From NCBI RefSeq assembly GCF_005517195.1, contig NZ_CP040244.1, positions 2,560,001 to 2,624,000 on the forward strand: 64,000 bases of DNA, written 5' to 3'. Positions 8,863 to 19,850 of the stretch are shown here, piece after piece; the stretch's first letter is position 1, and each line of letters opens with the position of its first letter. Under the pieces are notes generated by a model, which worked only from the letters and a program-made list of their open reading frames with translations, had not been told where the DNA came from and made no database searches. This stretch comes from Streptomyces vilmorinianum (GTDB taxonomy: Bacteria; Actinomycetota; Actinomycetes; Streptomycetales; Streptomycetaceae). Both the position numbers and the translations under genes were made by a program.

Positions 8863-10712
8863 GCACCACCACCGCGGCTTCGACCCCCGTACACACCCCC
8901 GTACGCAGCCCCGAAGCCACCCGCGAGGGCACGCCCGCGGGCACTCCCGAAGGCGCCGCGACCGACCCGCTGCACGCGCTGGACGCCCGGGGCGCCGCCG
9001 AACACGCCCACATCGAGGCGCTGTTGCGGTGCTGGCTCCGCGAGACCGGCACACCGGTCACGCCCGGCCCGCTGCGGGTCGAGCTGCCCACCGCCGGTCT
9101 CGCCCTCGTCACCGAGGTGACCCACTGCTCACCCACCGGCTGGCACCGTTTCGCCCCCGCCCGTCTGGAGGGCCCGGGCGGCCCGCTCGGCCCGAGCGCC
9201 GACCCCGTCACGGCCGTCGCGCTGCTGTCCACCGAGGCGGCGGTACGCGGCGGCTCCCGCCCCGGCGGCGTCCCGGCCGGCGAGATCGCCGACCTGGTGG
9301 AACGTACGGCCGAATCCGTGCGCAGGGTCGCCTCGTTCATCTCCGACCGGCGTGAGCATCCGCAGCCGCCGCCCGCGGTGGACGGCTTCCTCGACGCCGA
9401 ACAGGCGCTGCTGCTCGGCCACTTGAACCATCCCGCGCCCAAGAGCCGCGACGGCATCTCCGACCACGACGCCGCCGCGTTCTCGCCCGAGCTGCGCGGC
9501 TCGTTCCGGCTGCACTGGTTCGCCGCCGACAAGTCGGTCGTCTCGCACGACGCGGTGGCCGGCGCCCCGTCCCTGGCGGGCCGCGACACGGTCGCGCTCC
9601 TCGCCGACCTGGCCGAACGCCGCCTCGACGACGGCCGGGTGCTGGTGCCCGCCCACCCCTGGCAGGCCCGGGACCTGCTGCACCGCCCCCGGATCAAGGC
9701 CCTGATCGCCTCCGGCGCCCTGAAGCCGCTGGGCGAGCTGGGCCCCGAGTGGTGGCCGACCTCCAGTGTGCGCACGGTCTACCGGCCGGACGCCGACGTG
9801 ATGCTGAAGCTCTCCCTCGGGCTGCGGCTGACCAACTCCCGCCGCGAGTCCACCCGCACCGAGCTGCGCCGCGGCCTGGAGATCAACCGGCTCCTCGACG
9901 CCGGGTACGCCGACAGCACCTTCCTGGCCCACCCCGGATTCGCCGTCACCCGCGACCCGGCCTGGATCGCGGTGGACGAACCCGGACGCCCGCAGGGCCC
10001 GGACGTGACCGGGCTCGATGTCGCCGTACGCGAGATGCCGGACGGTATCGCCGATCTGCGCTGCCTGGTCGGCCTGGTCGCACCCCGGCCCGGCCTCGGC
10101 CGCAGCGCCCTCGGCGACCTGGTCGGCGCACTCGGCCCCGGCGCCGCCGAGCAGTGGACGGCCGACTACACCGACCACGTGCTGGTGCCCATGCTGCATC
10201 TGTACGCCGCGACCGGCATCGGCCTGGAGGCCCACCAGCAGAACACGCTCGTCCGGCTGGACGCGGCGGGCCGGGTGACCGGCAGCACGTTCCGCGACAA
10301 CCAGGGCTACTACCTGGCCACTTCCCACCTGCCCGGACTGCTGGGCCGCCTCGGCGCCGACTCCTCCACGCTCGCGGTCGTCGACGACGCCCTCGTGGAC
10401 GACCGGCTGTCGTACTACCTGCTGCGCAACCAGGCCCTCTCGGTCGTCGGCTGCCTCGCCGTCGACGGACTCGCCGACGAGCACGACCTGCTCGCCGTCC
10501 TCGCCGACCGGCTGCGGGCCGCGCTGCCCGCCCTCGCCGAAGCGGGACCGGACGGCGACCGGCTGGCGCGCCGCTGGCTGGAGGCCGACACCCTGCCCTG
10601 CAAGGGCAACCTGCTCACCCGGCTGCACGGCATCGACGAGGTCCTCGCCCCGCTGGACGCCCAGTCCGTCTACCTCGACGCCCCCAACCCCCTCCAGGAG
10701 GCCTCCGCATGA
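8859..10712 (+). CDS. NIS synthetase, IucA-like (probable type A, citrate-desymmetrising)
   Basis: A second IucA/IucC-family synthetase, 617 residues. It has the alternative substrate-loop form LNHPAPKSRDGIS (about residues 189-201) found in IucA/RhbC/AcsD-like enzymes instead of the VANKGRIGF form of the first synthetase. Other core motifs are VPAHPWQARD (about 263-272), SSVRTVYRPDADVMLKLSL and EAHQQNTLVRLD (about 456-467). Enzymes of this class normally attach the first hydroxamate arm to citrate. The ATG overlaps the decarboxylase stop (ATGA), and the gene overlaps the acyltransferase in the same way. Residues 1-45 are rich in Thr, Pro and Glu and look disordered. Confidence 0.9.
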   Translation: MSTTTAASTPVHTPVRSPEATREGTPAGTPEGAATDPLHALDARGAAEHAHIEALLRCWLRETGTPVTPGPLRVELPTAGLALVTEVTHCSPTGWHRFAPARLEGPGGPLGPSADPVTAVALLSTEAAVRGGSRPGGVPAGEIADLVERTAESVRRVASFISDRREHPQPPPAVDGFLDAEQALLLGHLNHPAPKSRDGISDHDAAAFSPELRGSFRLHWFAADKSVVSHDAVAGAPSLAGRDTVALLADLAERRLDDGRVLVPAHPWQARDLLHRPRIKALIASGALKPLGELGPEWWPTSSVRTVYRPDADVMLKLSLGLRLTNSRRESTRTELRRGLEINRLLDAGYADSTFLAHPGFAVTRDPAWIAVDEPGRPQGPDVTGLDVAVREMPDGIADLRCLVGLVAPRPGLGRSALGDLVGALGPGAAEQWTADYTDHVLVPMLHLYAATGIGLEAHQQNTLVRLDAAGRVTGSTFRDNQGYYLATSHLPGLLGRLGADSSTLAVVDDALVDDRLSYYLLRNQALSVVGCLAVDGLADEHDLLAVLADRLRAALPALAEAGPDGDRLARRWLEADTLPCKGNLLTRLHGIDEVLAPLDAQSVYLDAPNPLQEASA

Positions 10713-11293
10713 CCTCGGCACAGCCGGCCGCACCGACCGTCTCGGGCCCGCCGCTCCCGTTACTGCACGCGCCCTGGACGGCCCGGGTGGCGCGGGCCGA
10801 GGGGGTCGACCTCGACCTCGTCCACGGCTGGATGCAGTCGCCGCACATCGACGCCTTCTGGCACCAGGCGTGGCCGCGCGAGCGCTGGTACGAGGAGATC
10901 GCCGGGCACCTCGCGGGGGACGCGATCCTGCCCGTACTGATCGACCTGGACGGCCGGCCCCTGGCGTACATCGAGGTGTACCGGGTGACCCGCGACCGGC
11001 TCGCCGGACACTACGCCCACCTCCCGCACGACCTGGGCGTCCACATCGCCATCGGCGAGGCGGACCGCACCGGCAAGGGCCTCGGCCGCTCCCTGCTGCG
11101 CGCCCTCGCCGAGGGCCTGCTCGCCGCCGACCCCGCGTGCACCCGGGTCGTCGCCGAACCGGACGTGGAGAACGGGCCGTCGCTGCGGGCCTTCGAGGCC
11201 GCGGGCTTCCGCCCCGCCGGGCAGGTCGTCTTCCCCGACAAGACCGCCGCCCTGCTCGTCCACCCGCGCGCGGAGGAGGACCTGCCCCGATGA
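10709..11293 (+). CDS. Siderophore N-acyltransferase, GNAT fold (RhbD/IucB/DesC-like)
   Basis: A 194-residue GNAT-family enzyme, expected to acylate the N-hydroxylated diamine to give the hydroxamate. The region from WMQSPHIDAFWHQAWPRERW (about residue 41 on) matches the hydroxylysine acetyltransferase family. The acetyl-CoA loop is seen as DRTGKGLGRSLLRAL (about 115-129) after the strand LGVHIAIGE. ATG at 10709 overlaps the preceding stop, and the gene ends in an ATGA overlap with the monooxygenase. Whether it uses acetyl-, succinyl- or longer acyl-CoA cannot be read from the sequence; acetyl is the default for the two-synthetase clusters. Confidence 0.9.
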   Translation: MTSAQPAAPTVSGPPLPLLHAPWTARVARAEGVDLDLVHGWMQSPHIDAFWHQAWPRERWYEEIAGHLAGDAILPVLIDLDGRPLAYIEVYRVTRDRLAGHYAHLPHDLGVHIAIGEADRTGKGLGRSLLRALAEGLLAADPACTRVVAEPDVENGPSLRAFEAAGFRPAGQVVFPDKTAALLVHPRAEEDLPR

Positions 11294-12606
11294 CCGATCT
11301 CGTCAGCGAGCACGACGTGGTGGCCATCGGCTGCGGCCCGTTCAACCTGGGCCTGGCCGCCCTGGCCTCGACCGTGGACGACCTCGACCTGGTGGTCCTC
11401 GAGGAGCAGCCCGAACTGACCTGGCACCGCGGCATGATGTTCGGCGACGCCTCGATGCAGGTGAACTTCCTCGCCGACCTCGTCACCCTCGTCGCGCCCA
11501 GCCACCCCCTGTCGTTCCTCGCCTACCTCCACGACATGGACCGGCTGTACACCTTCACGGTGCGGGAGAACTTCTTCCCCTCCCGCCGCGAGTACGAGGA
11601 CTATCTGCGCTGGACGGCGGCGCGACTGCCCGCCGTCCGCTTCTCGCACCGCGCCGAGGAGGTCCGCTGGGACGCCGCCGCCGAACGCTTCACCGTGGAC
11701 GCCGTACGCGGCGACGGCACCCGGCTGCGGATGCGTGCCCGCAACCTCGTCCTCGGCATCGGCACCGCGCCGTACGTCCCGGACGCGCTCGCGGAGCTGC
11801 CCGAGGCCGGCCTGGTGCACACCTCCGACTATCTGTACCGGGCGTCCGACGTGGCGGCCGCCGGGAAGGTCACGGTCGTCGGATCCGGTCAGTCGGGCGC
11901 CGAGGTCGTGGTGGATCTGCTCGGCCGCAACCTCGAGGGCGGTCCCGCGGTGAGCTGGCTGACCCGGACCCTGTCGTTCGCTCCGCTCGACTACACCAAG
12001 ATGAACCTGGAGCTGACCACTCCGGCGTACATGCAGTACTTCCACTCCCTGCCGCAGGACGTGCGGGACCGGCTCGTCGGCGAGCAGTGGCAGTTCTACA
12101 AGGGCATCTCCACGGACACCCTCGAAGCCGTCCACGAACTGCTCTACCGACGCCAGCTGGAACACGGACTGGCCGACGTGGAGCTGCGGTTCGGCATCAC
12201 CGTCGAATCCGCCGCCGTCGACGCGGCGGGGCAGACGGTACTGAGCTGCCGGCACCGCGACACCGGTGAGCGCTTCGAGCACACCACGGACCTCGTCGTC
12301 GCCGCGACCGGATACCGCAACCGCACCCCCGCGTTCCTCGAACCGGTCGACGGGCTGCTCCTGCGGGACGGCCGCGGCCGTCCCCGCGTGCGGCTCGACC
12401 ACTCCGTCGAGCTCGCCGAGGGCGTCACCGGCCGTGTCTTCGTGGCCAACGCCGAGATCCACTCCCACGGCGTCTCCGCACCGAACCTGGACATCGGAGC
12501 CGTGCGCAACGCCACGATCCTCAACGCCATCACGGGTCGGGAGGTCTACCGCCTGCCGAAGAAGAGCGCGTTCACCAGCTTCGACGTGCCGCGCCGGGCG
12601 ACGTAA
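11290..12606 (+). CDS. Lysine/ornithine-type N-monooxygenase (IucD/RhbE/DesB-like)
   Basis: A 438-residue flavoprotein that N-hydroxylates the terminal amine of the diamine (or of lysine) with NADPH and O2. The FAD-binding motif GCGPFNLG is at residues 14-21, the NADPH-binding motif GSGQSGAE near 197 and the family ATGY motif near 338. FLADLVTLVAPSHPLSFLAYL and HSHGVSAPNLDIGA are typical of siderophore N-hydroxylases. Last gene of the coupled biosynthetic operon. A strong inverted repeat lies after it, so transcription probably ends there. Confidence 0.93.
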   Translation: MTDLVSEHDVVAIGCGPFNLGLAALASTVDDLDLVVLEEQPELTWHRGMMFGDASMQVNFLADLVTLVAPSHPLSFLAYLHDMDRLYTFTVRENFFPSRREYEDYLRWTAARLPAVRFSHRAEEVRWDAAAERFTVDAVRGDGTRLRMRARNLVLGIGTAPYVPDALAELPEAGLVHTSDYLYRASDVAAAGKVTVVGSGQSGAEVVVDLLGRNLEGGPAVSWLTRTLSFAPLDYTKMNLELTTPAYMQYFHSLPQDVRDRLVGEQWQFYKGISTDTLEAVHELLYRRQLEHGLADVELRFGITVESAAVDAAGQTVLSCRHRDTGERFEHTTDLVVAATGYRNRTPAFLEPVDGLLLRDGRGRPRVRLDHSVELAEGVTGRVFVANAEIHSHGVSAPNLDIGAVRNATILNAITGREVYRLPKKSAFTSFDVPRRAT

Positions 12607-12650
12607 GCAAGGCCCAAGGCAAGGCGAAAGGCAAGGCAGGCAAGGCGAGG
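12607..12650 (+). repeat. Short AAGGC/GGCAAGG tandem repeats
   Basis: Immediately after the monooxygenase stop, imperfect units of AAGGC or GGCAAGG recur about eight times before the terminator. Probably slippage in non-coding DNA; no function is visible. Confidence 0.6.
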
Positions 12651-12654
12651 CGTA

Positions 12655-12698
12655 CGCCGACGGGCGGGAGCGGCACGGAGCCGTCCCGCCCGTCGGCG
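12655..12698. terminator. Bidirectional terminator between siderophore operon and flavin reductase
   Basis: Perfect 15-base arms (CGCCGACGGGCGGGA and its complement at 12684-12698) flank a 14-base loop that itself can form a small hairpin. The element lies between two convergent genes and has no U-tract, as is usual in Streptomyces. Confidence 0.85.
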
Positions 12699-12720
12699 CA
12701 CCGCGTGCGCGGGAGGCGGC

Positions 12721-13557
12721 TCAGCTCTCCTGCTCGCGCTCCACCTGGTCGTTCCACTCGCGCTTGATCGCGCGCCAGGCCTCGTCCGACTTGCCCTGAC
12801 GCCAGTAGCCCGAGATCGACAGGCGCTCGCGCGGCACCTCACGCTCCAGACGCAGGTGGCGCCGGAGCTCCTTCACGAAACCCGCCTCGCCGTGGACGAA
12901 GGCGTGGACGTCGCCCGCCGGGAACTCCAGGGCGCGGACCGCCTCCAGCAGGGCCTGGCCCGTCGGGCGCCCGCCCCGGTGGAGCCAGGTCACCTCGACC
13001 CCCGCGGCCGTCGCGAACTTCTGCTCCTCAGCCGCGTCCGCGACCTCCAGGAACGCGTGCACCACCGAGCCCTCCGGCAGCCGCTCCAGGGCCACCGCGA
13101 TCGCCGGAAGCGCGCTCTCGTCGCCCACCAGCAGGTGCCAGTCCGCCGCCGTGTCCGGCGCGTAACCGCCGCCCGGCCCGAGCAGGCGCATCACGTCGCC
13201 CGCCTGGGCCCGCGCCGCCCACGGCCCCGCCAGGCCCTCGTCGCCGTGGACCACGAAGTCGACGGTCAGCTCGCGGTGGACCGGGTCCCAGCTCCGTACC
13301 GTGTACGTCCGGTTCGTGGGCCACTGCTCGCGCGGGAACTCCTCGCGGATCCGGTCCATGTCGAACGGCTCCGGGTAGCTCACGCCCTCCGGCGCGAACA
13401 GCAGCTTCACGTAGTGGTCGGTGTACTCACCCAGCTCGAACGCGCCGAGGCCGTCCCCGCCCAGCACGACCCGCACCATGTGCGGAGTGATCCGCTCCGT
13501 GCGGACCACCCGCGCCTCGTGGGCCTTCGGTCCCTTGCGCGCCGGCTGCTCTGCCAC
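12721..13557 (-). CDS. Siderophore-interacting FAD-binding protein (ferric-siderophore reductase)
   Basis: A 278-residue SIP/ViuB-family protein, expected to reduce the imported ferric siderophore in the cytoplasm to release iron. FAD-binding-9 features: RTYTVRSWD (residues 83-91), FVVHGDEGLAGPWAARAQAGD and LLGPGGGYAPD. The C-terminal pyridine-nucleotide half has LLVGDESALPAIAVALERLP and AFVHGEAGFVKELRRHL, then GYWRQGKSDEAWR. Start is GTG with GGGAG upstream (minus strand). An iron box sits 25-43 bases before the start. It converges with the siderophore operon and completes the uptake path. Confidence 0.93.
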   Translation of the reverse strand: MAEQPARKGPKAHEARVVRTERITPHMVRVVLGGDGLGAFELGEYTDHYVKLLFAPEGVSYPEPFDMDRIREEFPREQWPTNRTYTVRSWDPVHRELTVDFVVHGDEGLAGPWAARAQAGDVMRLLGPGGGYAPDTAADWHLLVGDESALPAIAVALERLPEGSVVHAFLEVADAAEEQKFATAAGVEVTWLHRGGRPTGQALLEAVRALEFPAGDVHAFVHGEAGFVKELRRHLRLEREVPRERLSISGYWRQGKSDEAWRAIKREWNDQVEREQES

Positions 13558-13581
13558 GACCGTCTCCCTGACTCTGCGAAC

Positions 13582-13600
13582 TTAGGTTTGCCTAAGCTAG
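13582..13600 (-). promoter_or_regulatory. Iron box upstream of the siderophore reductase gene
   Basis: TTAGGTTTGCCTAAGCTAG matches the DmdR/IdeR consensus at 15 of 19 positions and contains the inverted repeat CTTAGG-tttg-CCTAAG. It lies only upstream of the minus-strand reductase gene, since the gene on its other side points towards it. This supports iron-dependent repression. Confidence 0.82.
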
Positions 13601-13630
13601 CATCCCGGGCGCCCGTCGGCCCAGAACGCC

Positions 13631-14551
13631 TCAGCGCTCCAGGACGGGCAGCAGCCTTCCGACGGCCCCGCCCAGACCCCACCGCGCCACCAGCCGCGCC
13701 AGCGCCTCCGGTTCCCGCGGCCCGCTCGGCAGGGCCGGGTCGAAGTCCGGCAGGGGTACGTCCCCGGCGACCCGGACGACCTTCGGGGCCACGTCCAGGT
13801 ACGCCGCCGCCTCCACGATGCCGCGCCGCTTGGCCGGGGTCAGCTTCGACGTACGGTCCACGGCGGCCGCGCGGACACCCGCCAGGTCGCCGTACTCCGT
13901 GATCAGCTGCGCGGCGGTCTTCTCGCCGATGCCCTTGACCCCGGGCAGCCCGTCGCTGGCGTCGCCGCGCAGCGCCGCGAAGTCGGCGTACTGATCCGCC
14001 CGTACCCCGTACTTCGTACGGATCAGCTCGCCGTCGACCAGATCGCAGTCGCCGACGCCCTTCCTCGGGTACAGCACCCGCACGGCGCGCTCGTCGTCCA
14101 CCAGCTGGAAGAGGTCCCGGTCACCGGTGACGATGTCCACCGGACCCTTCGCCTGCCCGGCCAGCGTCCCGATGACGTCGTCCGCCTCGTAGCCCGCGAC
14201 CCCCACCCGGGCGATGCCGAGGGCGTCCAGGACCTCCTCGATCACCGGCACCTGCGGGGCGAGCGTGTCGGGGATCTCCTCCTCGTCCGGACCGGTCTCG
14301 GTCACCACGGCGACCCGGTGCGCCTTGTACGAGGGGATCAGGTCCACCCGCCACTGCGGGCGCCAGTCGGCGTCCATGCAGGCCACCAGGTCGTCGGGGT
14401 GGTGGTCCTGGACGAGCCGGGTGATGAAGTCGAGCAGCCCGCGCACGGCGTTGACCGGCGTGCCGTCGGGGGCGCGGACCGAGTCCGGCACACCGAAGTA
14501 CGCGCGGAAGTAGAGAGAGGCGGTGTCGAGGAGCATCAGGCGTCGCGTCAC
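13631..14551 (-). CDS. 5'-3' exonuclease (PolA N-terminal/FEN-like)
   Basis: A stand-alone 306-residue 5'-3' exonuclease like the N-terminal domain of DNA polymerase I, acting on flap or gapped DNA. Motifs: LMLLDTASLYFRAYFG at the N-terminus, GYEADDVIGTLA and VTGDRDLFQLV (metal-binding acidic residues), and the helix-hairpin-helix GLPGVKGIGEKTAAQLI. I chose the GTG at 14551 (VTRRLMLLD), preceded by GAGG; the open frame runs further to 14686 but overlaps a terminator-like hairpin. An internal ATG at 14536 would also keep the domain complete. Confidence 0.9.
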   Translation of the reverse strand: MTRRLMLLDTASLYFRAYFGVPDSVRAPDGTPVNAVRGLLDFITRLVQDHHPDDLVACMDADWRPQWRVDLIPSYKAHRVAVVTETGPDEEEIPDTLAPQVPVIEEVLDALGIARVGVAGYEADDVIGTLAGQAKGPVDIVTGDRDLFQLVDDERAVRVLYPRKGVGDCDLVDGELIRTKYGVRADQYADFAALRGDASDGLPGVKGIGEKTAAQLITEYGDLAGVRAAAVDRTSKLTPAKRRGIVEAAAYLDVAPKVVRVAGDVPLPDFDPALPSGPREPEALARLVARWGLGGAVGRLLPVLER

Positions 14552-14639
14552 ACCTCGATCATGCCGTACCCCACTGACACCGCGACCCTTCTCCGTGATG
14601 CCAGATCTTCGTCGTCGGGGGATATCGACTCCTGTCCGG

Positions 14640-14680
14640 AAAGGGGCGGTCGCCGAGTGTGTTCGGTGGCCGCCCCTTTT
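14640..14680 (+). terminator. Orphan terminator-like hairpin with T tail
   Basis: AAAGGGGCGG (14640-14649) pairs with CCGCCCCTTT (14670-14679), and the inner bases CGCCGA/TCGGTG extend the stem to about 17 pairs including G-U pairs, ending in a T-run. It lies between two divergent genes (exonuclease and cupin regulator), where no known transcript should end. Confidence 0.75.
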
Positions 14681-14770
14681 CGCCACGACGCGAAACCCTG
14701 CCCCAAAGCTGCGTAAGGTTCAGGTAACCGACCAGTACGCAGGCACCGAGGCACGAGGGAGGGAGCCGAC

Positions 14771-15322
14771 ATGGACGACAAGGAATCCCCACGCGTGGGC
14801 GCGGCCGTCAAGCGCCGCCGCAGAGCGCTCAAGCTCACCCTGGCCGTCGTCGCCGCGCGCAGCGGCCTGTCCGTGCCCTTCCTCAGTCAGATCGAGAACG
14901 AGCGGGCCCGCCCCAGCACGCGGTCCCTGCAGCTGGTCGCCGGGGCCCTGGAGACCACGGCCGGCGAGCTGCTGGCCGCGGCGGAGGCCGCCCGCACCGT
15001 CGACGTCGTACGCTCCGCCGAACGGCCGCACGACCTGCCCGTCGGCGTACGGTCCCTGGTCCGCGGTCGACACCAGCTGCACGCACTGGAGTTCACCGGC
15101 GAGCGGGACGCGGGCCGTGAATTCCAGCACCGCAACGACGAGTTGCTGTTCGTCGCCGACGGCGCCGCCGAGGTCGAGGCCGAGGGCCGGGCCTACCGGC
15201 TCGAGCGCGGCGACACGCTCTACCTCTCCGGAGGCGTACGGCACCGGTGGCGCGCCACCGAGCCCGGCACCCGCCTCCTCGTCGTCGCCGTCGCCGAGCA
15301 CATCGAGGTCGACGACACCTGA
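14771..15322 (+). CDS. XRE-family regulator with C-terminal cupin domain
   Basis: A 183-residue regulator. The HTH_3 domain covers about residues 9-66 (VGAAVKRRRRALKLTLAVVA, RSGLSVPFLSQIENERARPS). A linker leads into a single cupin domain (about 105-178) with HRNDELLFVADGAAEVEAEG and LERGDTLYLSGGVRHRW. Such HTH-cupin proteins usually sense a small molecule and control adjacent or distant transport and catabolic genes. Start ATG follows a GAGGGAGGGAG ribosome-binding region. The ligand is unknown; the nearest gene, the TDT transporter, converges on it and is not an obvious target. Confidence 0.9.
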   Translation: MDDKESPRVGAAVKRRRRALKLTLAVVAARSGLSVPFLSQIENERARPSTRSLQLVAGALETTAGELLAAAEAARTVDVVRSAERPHDLPVGVRSLVRGRHQLHALEFTGERDAGREFQHRNDELLFVADGAAEVEAEGRAYRLERGDTLYLSGGVRHRWRATEPGTRLLVVAVAEHIEVDDT

Positions 15323-15349
15323 GCGAGGCCCCGCGCGACGACGTCACGC

Positions 15350-15390
15350 GCGACGGCGACCCCGAGGCGCTTCCCCGGGATCGCCGTCGC
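15350..15390. terminator. Bidirectional terminator between cupin regulator and TDT transporter
   Basis: Perfect 10-base arms GCGACGGCGA (15350-15359) and TCGCCGTCGC (15381-15390) around a 21-base loop, between convergent genes; the 3' arm ends just before the stop codon of the transporter gene. Confidence 0.75.
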
Positions 15391-15395
15391 ACTCG

Positions 15396-16559
<1,164 letters not shown>

Positions 16560-16601
16560 GCGCACACGGTCGCGCCGATCCGTCGCCCCGACCAGGGATC
16601 T

Positions 16602-16617
16602 TGGCGCTATGACGCCA
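16602..16617. promoter_or_regulatory. Candidate LysR operator in the transporter/LysR intergenic gap
   Basis: TGGCG-ctatga-CGCCA, an inverted repeat with 5-base arms, lies 13 bases before the LysR start and 43 bases before the divergent transporter start. Position and symmetry suit an autoregulatory LysR site, but the arms are short. Confidence 0.5.
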
Positions 16618-16629
16618 TAAGCTGACTTT

Positions 16630-17565
16630 ATGAGCAGTGAGAGCAGTGCGCCGTCCCCTCTGTCCCACCGGGTGCCCGACCTCGGCGCGCTCGAACTGCT
16701 GCTCGCCGTCGCCCGCCACGGGAGCCTGGGGCGGGCCGCCCGCGAGGTGGGGATCACGCAGCCCGCCGCGAGCAGCCGGATCCGCTCGATGGAGCGGCAG
16801 CTCGGGGTGGCCCTGGTGGACCGTTCGCCGCGCGGCTCGCGGCTCACCGACGCGGGTGCCCTTGTGACGGACTGGGCGCGGCGGATCGTGGAGGCGGCGG
16901 AGGCCTTCGACGCGGGAGCACAGGCGCTGCGGGGGCGCCGGGACTCGCGGCTGCGGGTGGCCGCGTCGATGACGATCGCCGAGTATCTGCTGCCGGGCTG
17001 GCTGATCGCGCTGCGCGCGGAGCGGCCGGACACGGCCGTGTCCCTGATGGCGGGGAACTCGGCGGTGGTCGCGGAACGCCTCCTCGCGGACGAGGCGGAC
17101 GTGGGCTTCGTGGAGGGGCTCGCCGTGCCGGACGGCCTGGACGGGGTGGTCGTCGCGCACGACCGGCTCGTCGTGGTCGCCGCGCCGTCCCACCCGTGGG
17201 TCCGCCGCCGCAGGCCGCTGGACCCCGCCGAGCTGGCCGCGACCCCGCTGATCCTGCGCGAACGCGGCTCGGGCACCCGCCAGGTCCTCGACTCCGCGCT
17301 CTCCGCCCACGGCGGCCTCGCCCGGCCGCTCCTCGAACTCGCCTCCACCACGGCCGTCAAGGCCGCCGCGGTCAGCGCCGCCGGCCCCGCCGTCCTGAGC
17401 GAGCTCGCGATCGCGGAGGAACTGGCCTCCCGCCGCCTGGTCGAGATCCCGGTCGAGGGCGTCCTCCTCCGCCGCGACCTCCGCGCGGTCTGGCCCACGG
17501 GGCACCGCCCCACGGGCCCGGCCCGCGACCTCCTCTCCCTGACGAGGGCCCACCCGACGGGCTGA
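16630..17565 (+). CDS. LysR-family transcriptional regulator
   Basis: A 311-residue LTTR. The winged-HTH is at about residues 13-72 (ALELLLAVARHGSLGRAARE, VGITQPAASSRIRSMERQLG), followed by a periplasmic-binding-protein-like effector domain (LRVAASMTIAEYLLPGWL onward). It most likely controls the divergent TDT transporter. No ribosome-binding site precedes the ATG. TAAGCT ends six bases upstream, the right distance for a -10 element of a leaderless mRNA. Its stop is 4 bases from the stop of the convergent amidotransferase-like gene. Confidence 0.9.
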   Translation: MSSESSAPSPLSHRVPDLGALELLLAVARHGSLGRAAREVGITQPAASSRIRSMERQLGVALVDRSPRGSRLTDAGALVTDWARRIVEAAEAFDAGAQALRGRRDSRLRVAASMTIAEYLLPGWLIALRAERPDTAVSLMAGNSAVVAERLLADEADVGFVEGLAVPDGLDGVVVAHDRLVVVAAPSHPWVRRRRPLDPAELAATPLILRERGSGTRQVLDSALSAHGGLARPLLELASTTAVKAAAVSAAGPAVLSELAIAEELASRRLVEIPVEGVLLRRDLRAVWPTGHRPTGPARDLLSLTRAHPTG

Positions 17566-17569
17566 GGCG

Positions 17570-18247
17570 TCAGACCGCCGCCGCGACCAGGCCCCGCATC
17601 ACCCGCAGGTCCTCGCCCATCTCCGGGTGCCACTGGACGCCCAGCGCCCAGGCCGGGGCGGGGAGTTCGACGGCCTCGATCGTGCCGTCCTCCGCGTGGG
17701 CCGAGGCGGTCAGGCCGTCGCCCAGGCGGTCCACGGACTGGTGGTGGTAGGTCGGCACCGAGGTCGCCTCCGGGACCAGGGAGGCGTACCGCGTGCCCGG
17801 GACCGGCTTCACCGGGTGGCGGCCCATCACGCCGGGCGCCTCCGTATGGCCGTCCAGGTGCTGGACCAGCGTTCCGCCAAGCGCCACGTTCAGCAGCTGC
17901 ATGCCCCGGCAGATGCCGAGCACCGGCGTACCGGCCGCCAGCGCCGCCTCGATCAGGGACAGCTCCCACGCGTCCCTGGCCCGGGCCGGCGGGCCGGTAC
18001 GGGGATCGGGCGCGGCCCCGTACCGTACGGGCTCCACATCCGCCCCGCCCGCGATCACCAGGCCGTCGAGCCGCGACACCACCCCCGCCGCGGCCGACGG
18101 GTCGTCCGGCGGGAGCATCGCCGCGAGGCCGCCGCTCGCCTGGATCAGGCGTGGGTACCGCGCGGGCAGCAAGGCCGCGGGCATGTCCCACACCCCCCAG
18201 CGCGCCTGGTCCAGGTACGTCGTGACGCCGATGAGCGGCTTGGACAC
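17570..18247 (-). CDS. Gamma-glutamyl hydrolase, PuuD-like class I amidotransferase
   Basis: A 225-residue peptidase C26 protein that should remove the gamma-glutamyl group from an oxidised gamma-glutamylated amine. Catalytic features: GICRGMQLLNVALGG with the nucleophile Cys, and the His-Glu pair in GVQWHPE near the C-terminus; DGLVIAGGADVEP is also typical. It lies 33 bases downstream of the amine permease gene on the same strand, near the GlnA-type ligase, so it would complete the gamma-glutamylation pathway. Start ATG with AAGGAGGAG upstream. Confidence 0.9.
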   Translation of the reverse strand: MSKPLIGVTTYLDQARWGVWDMPAALLPARYPRLIQASGGLAAMLPPDDPSAAAGVVSRLDGLVIAGGADVEPVRYGAAPDPRTGPPARARDAWELSLIEAALAAGTPVLGICRGMQLLNVALGGTLVQHLDGHTEAPGVMGRHPVKPVPGTRYASLVPEATSVPTYHHQSVDRLGDGLTASAHAEDGTIEAVELPAPAWALGVQWHPEMGEDLRVMRGLVAAAV

Positions 18248-18280
18248 GGGACTCCTCCTTGAAGCCGAAGAGAGTGGTGG

Positions 18281-19723
<1,443 letters not shown>

Positions 19724-19850
19724 GGCAGCGTCAGCTCCCGCGTCGGGCCCAATGGAATGGGACCATACCTTTGCGCCGGGTCGGCTCGAACGCAACCCCC
19801 GTGCGTTACTTTCGGGTTACGCGGCCCCCTTTCTGGTTCTGGGGCTCGGT

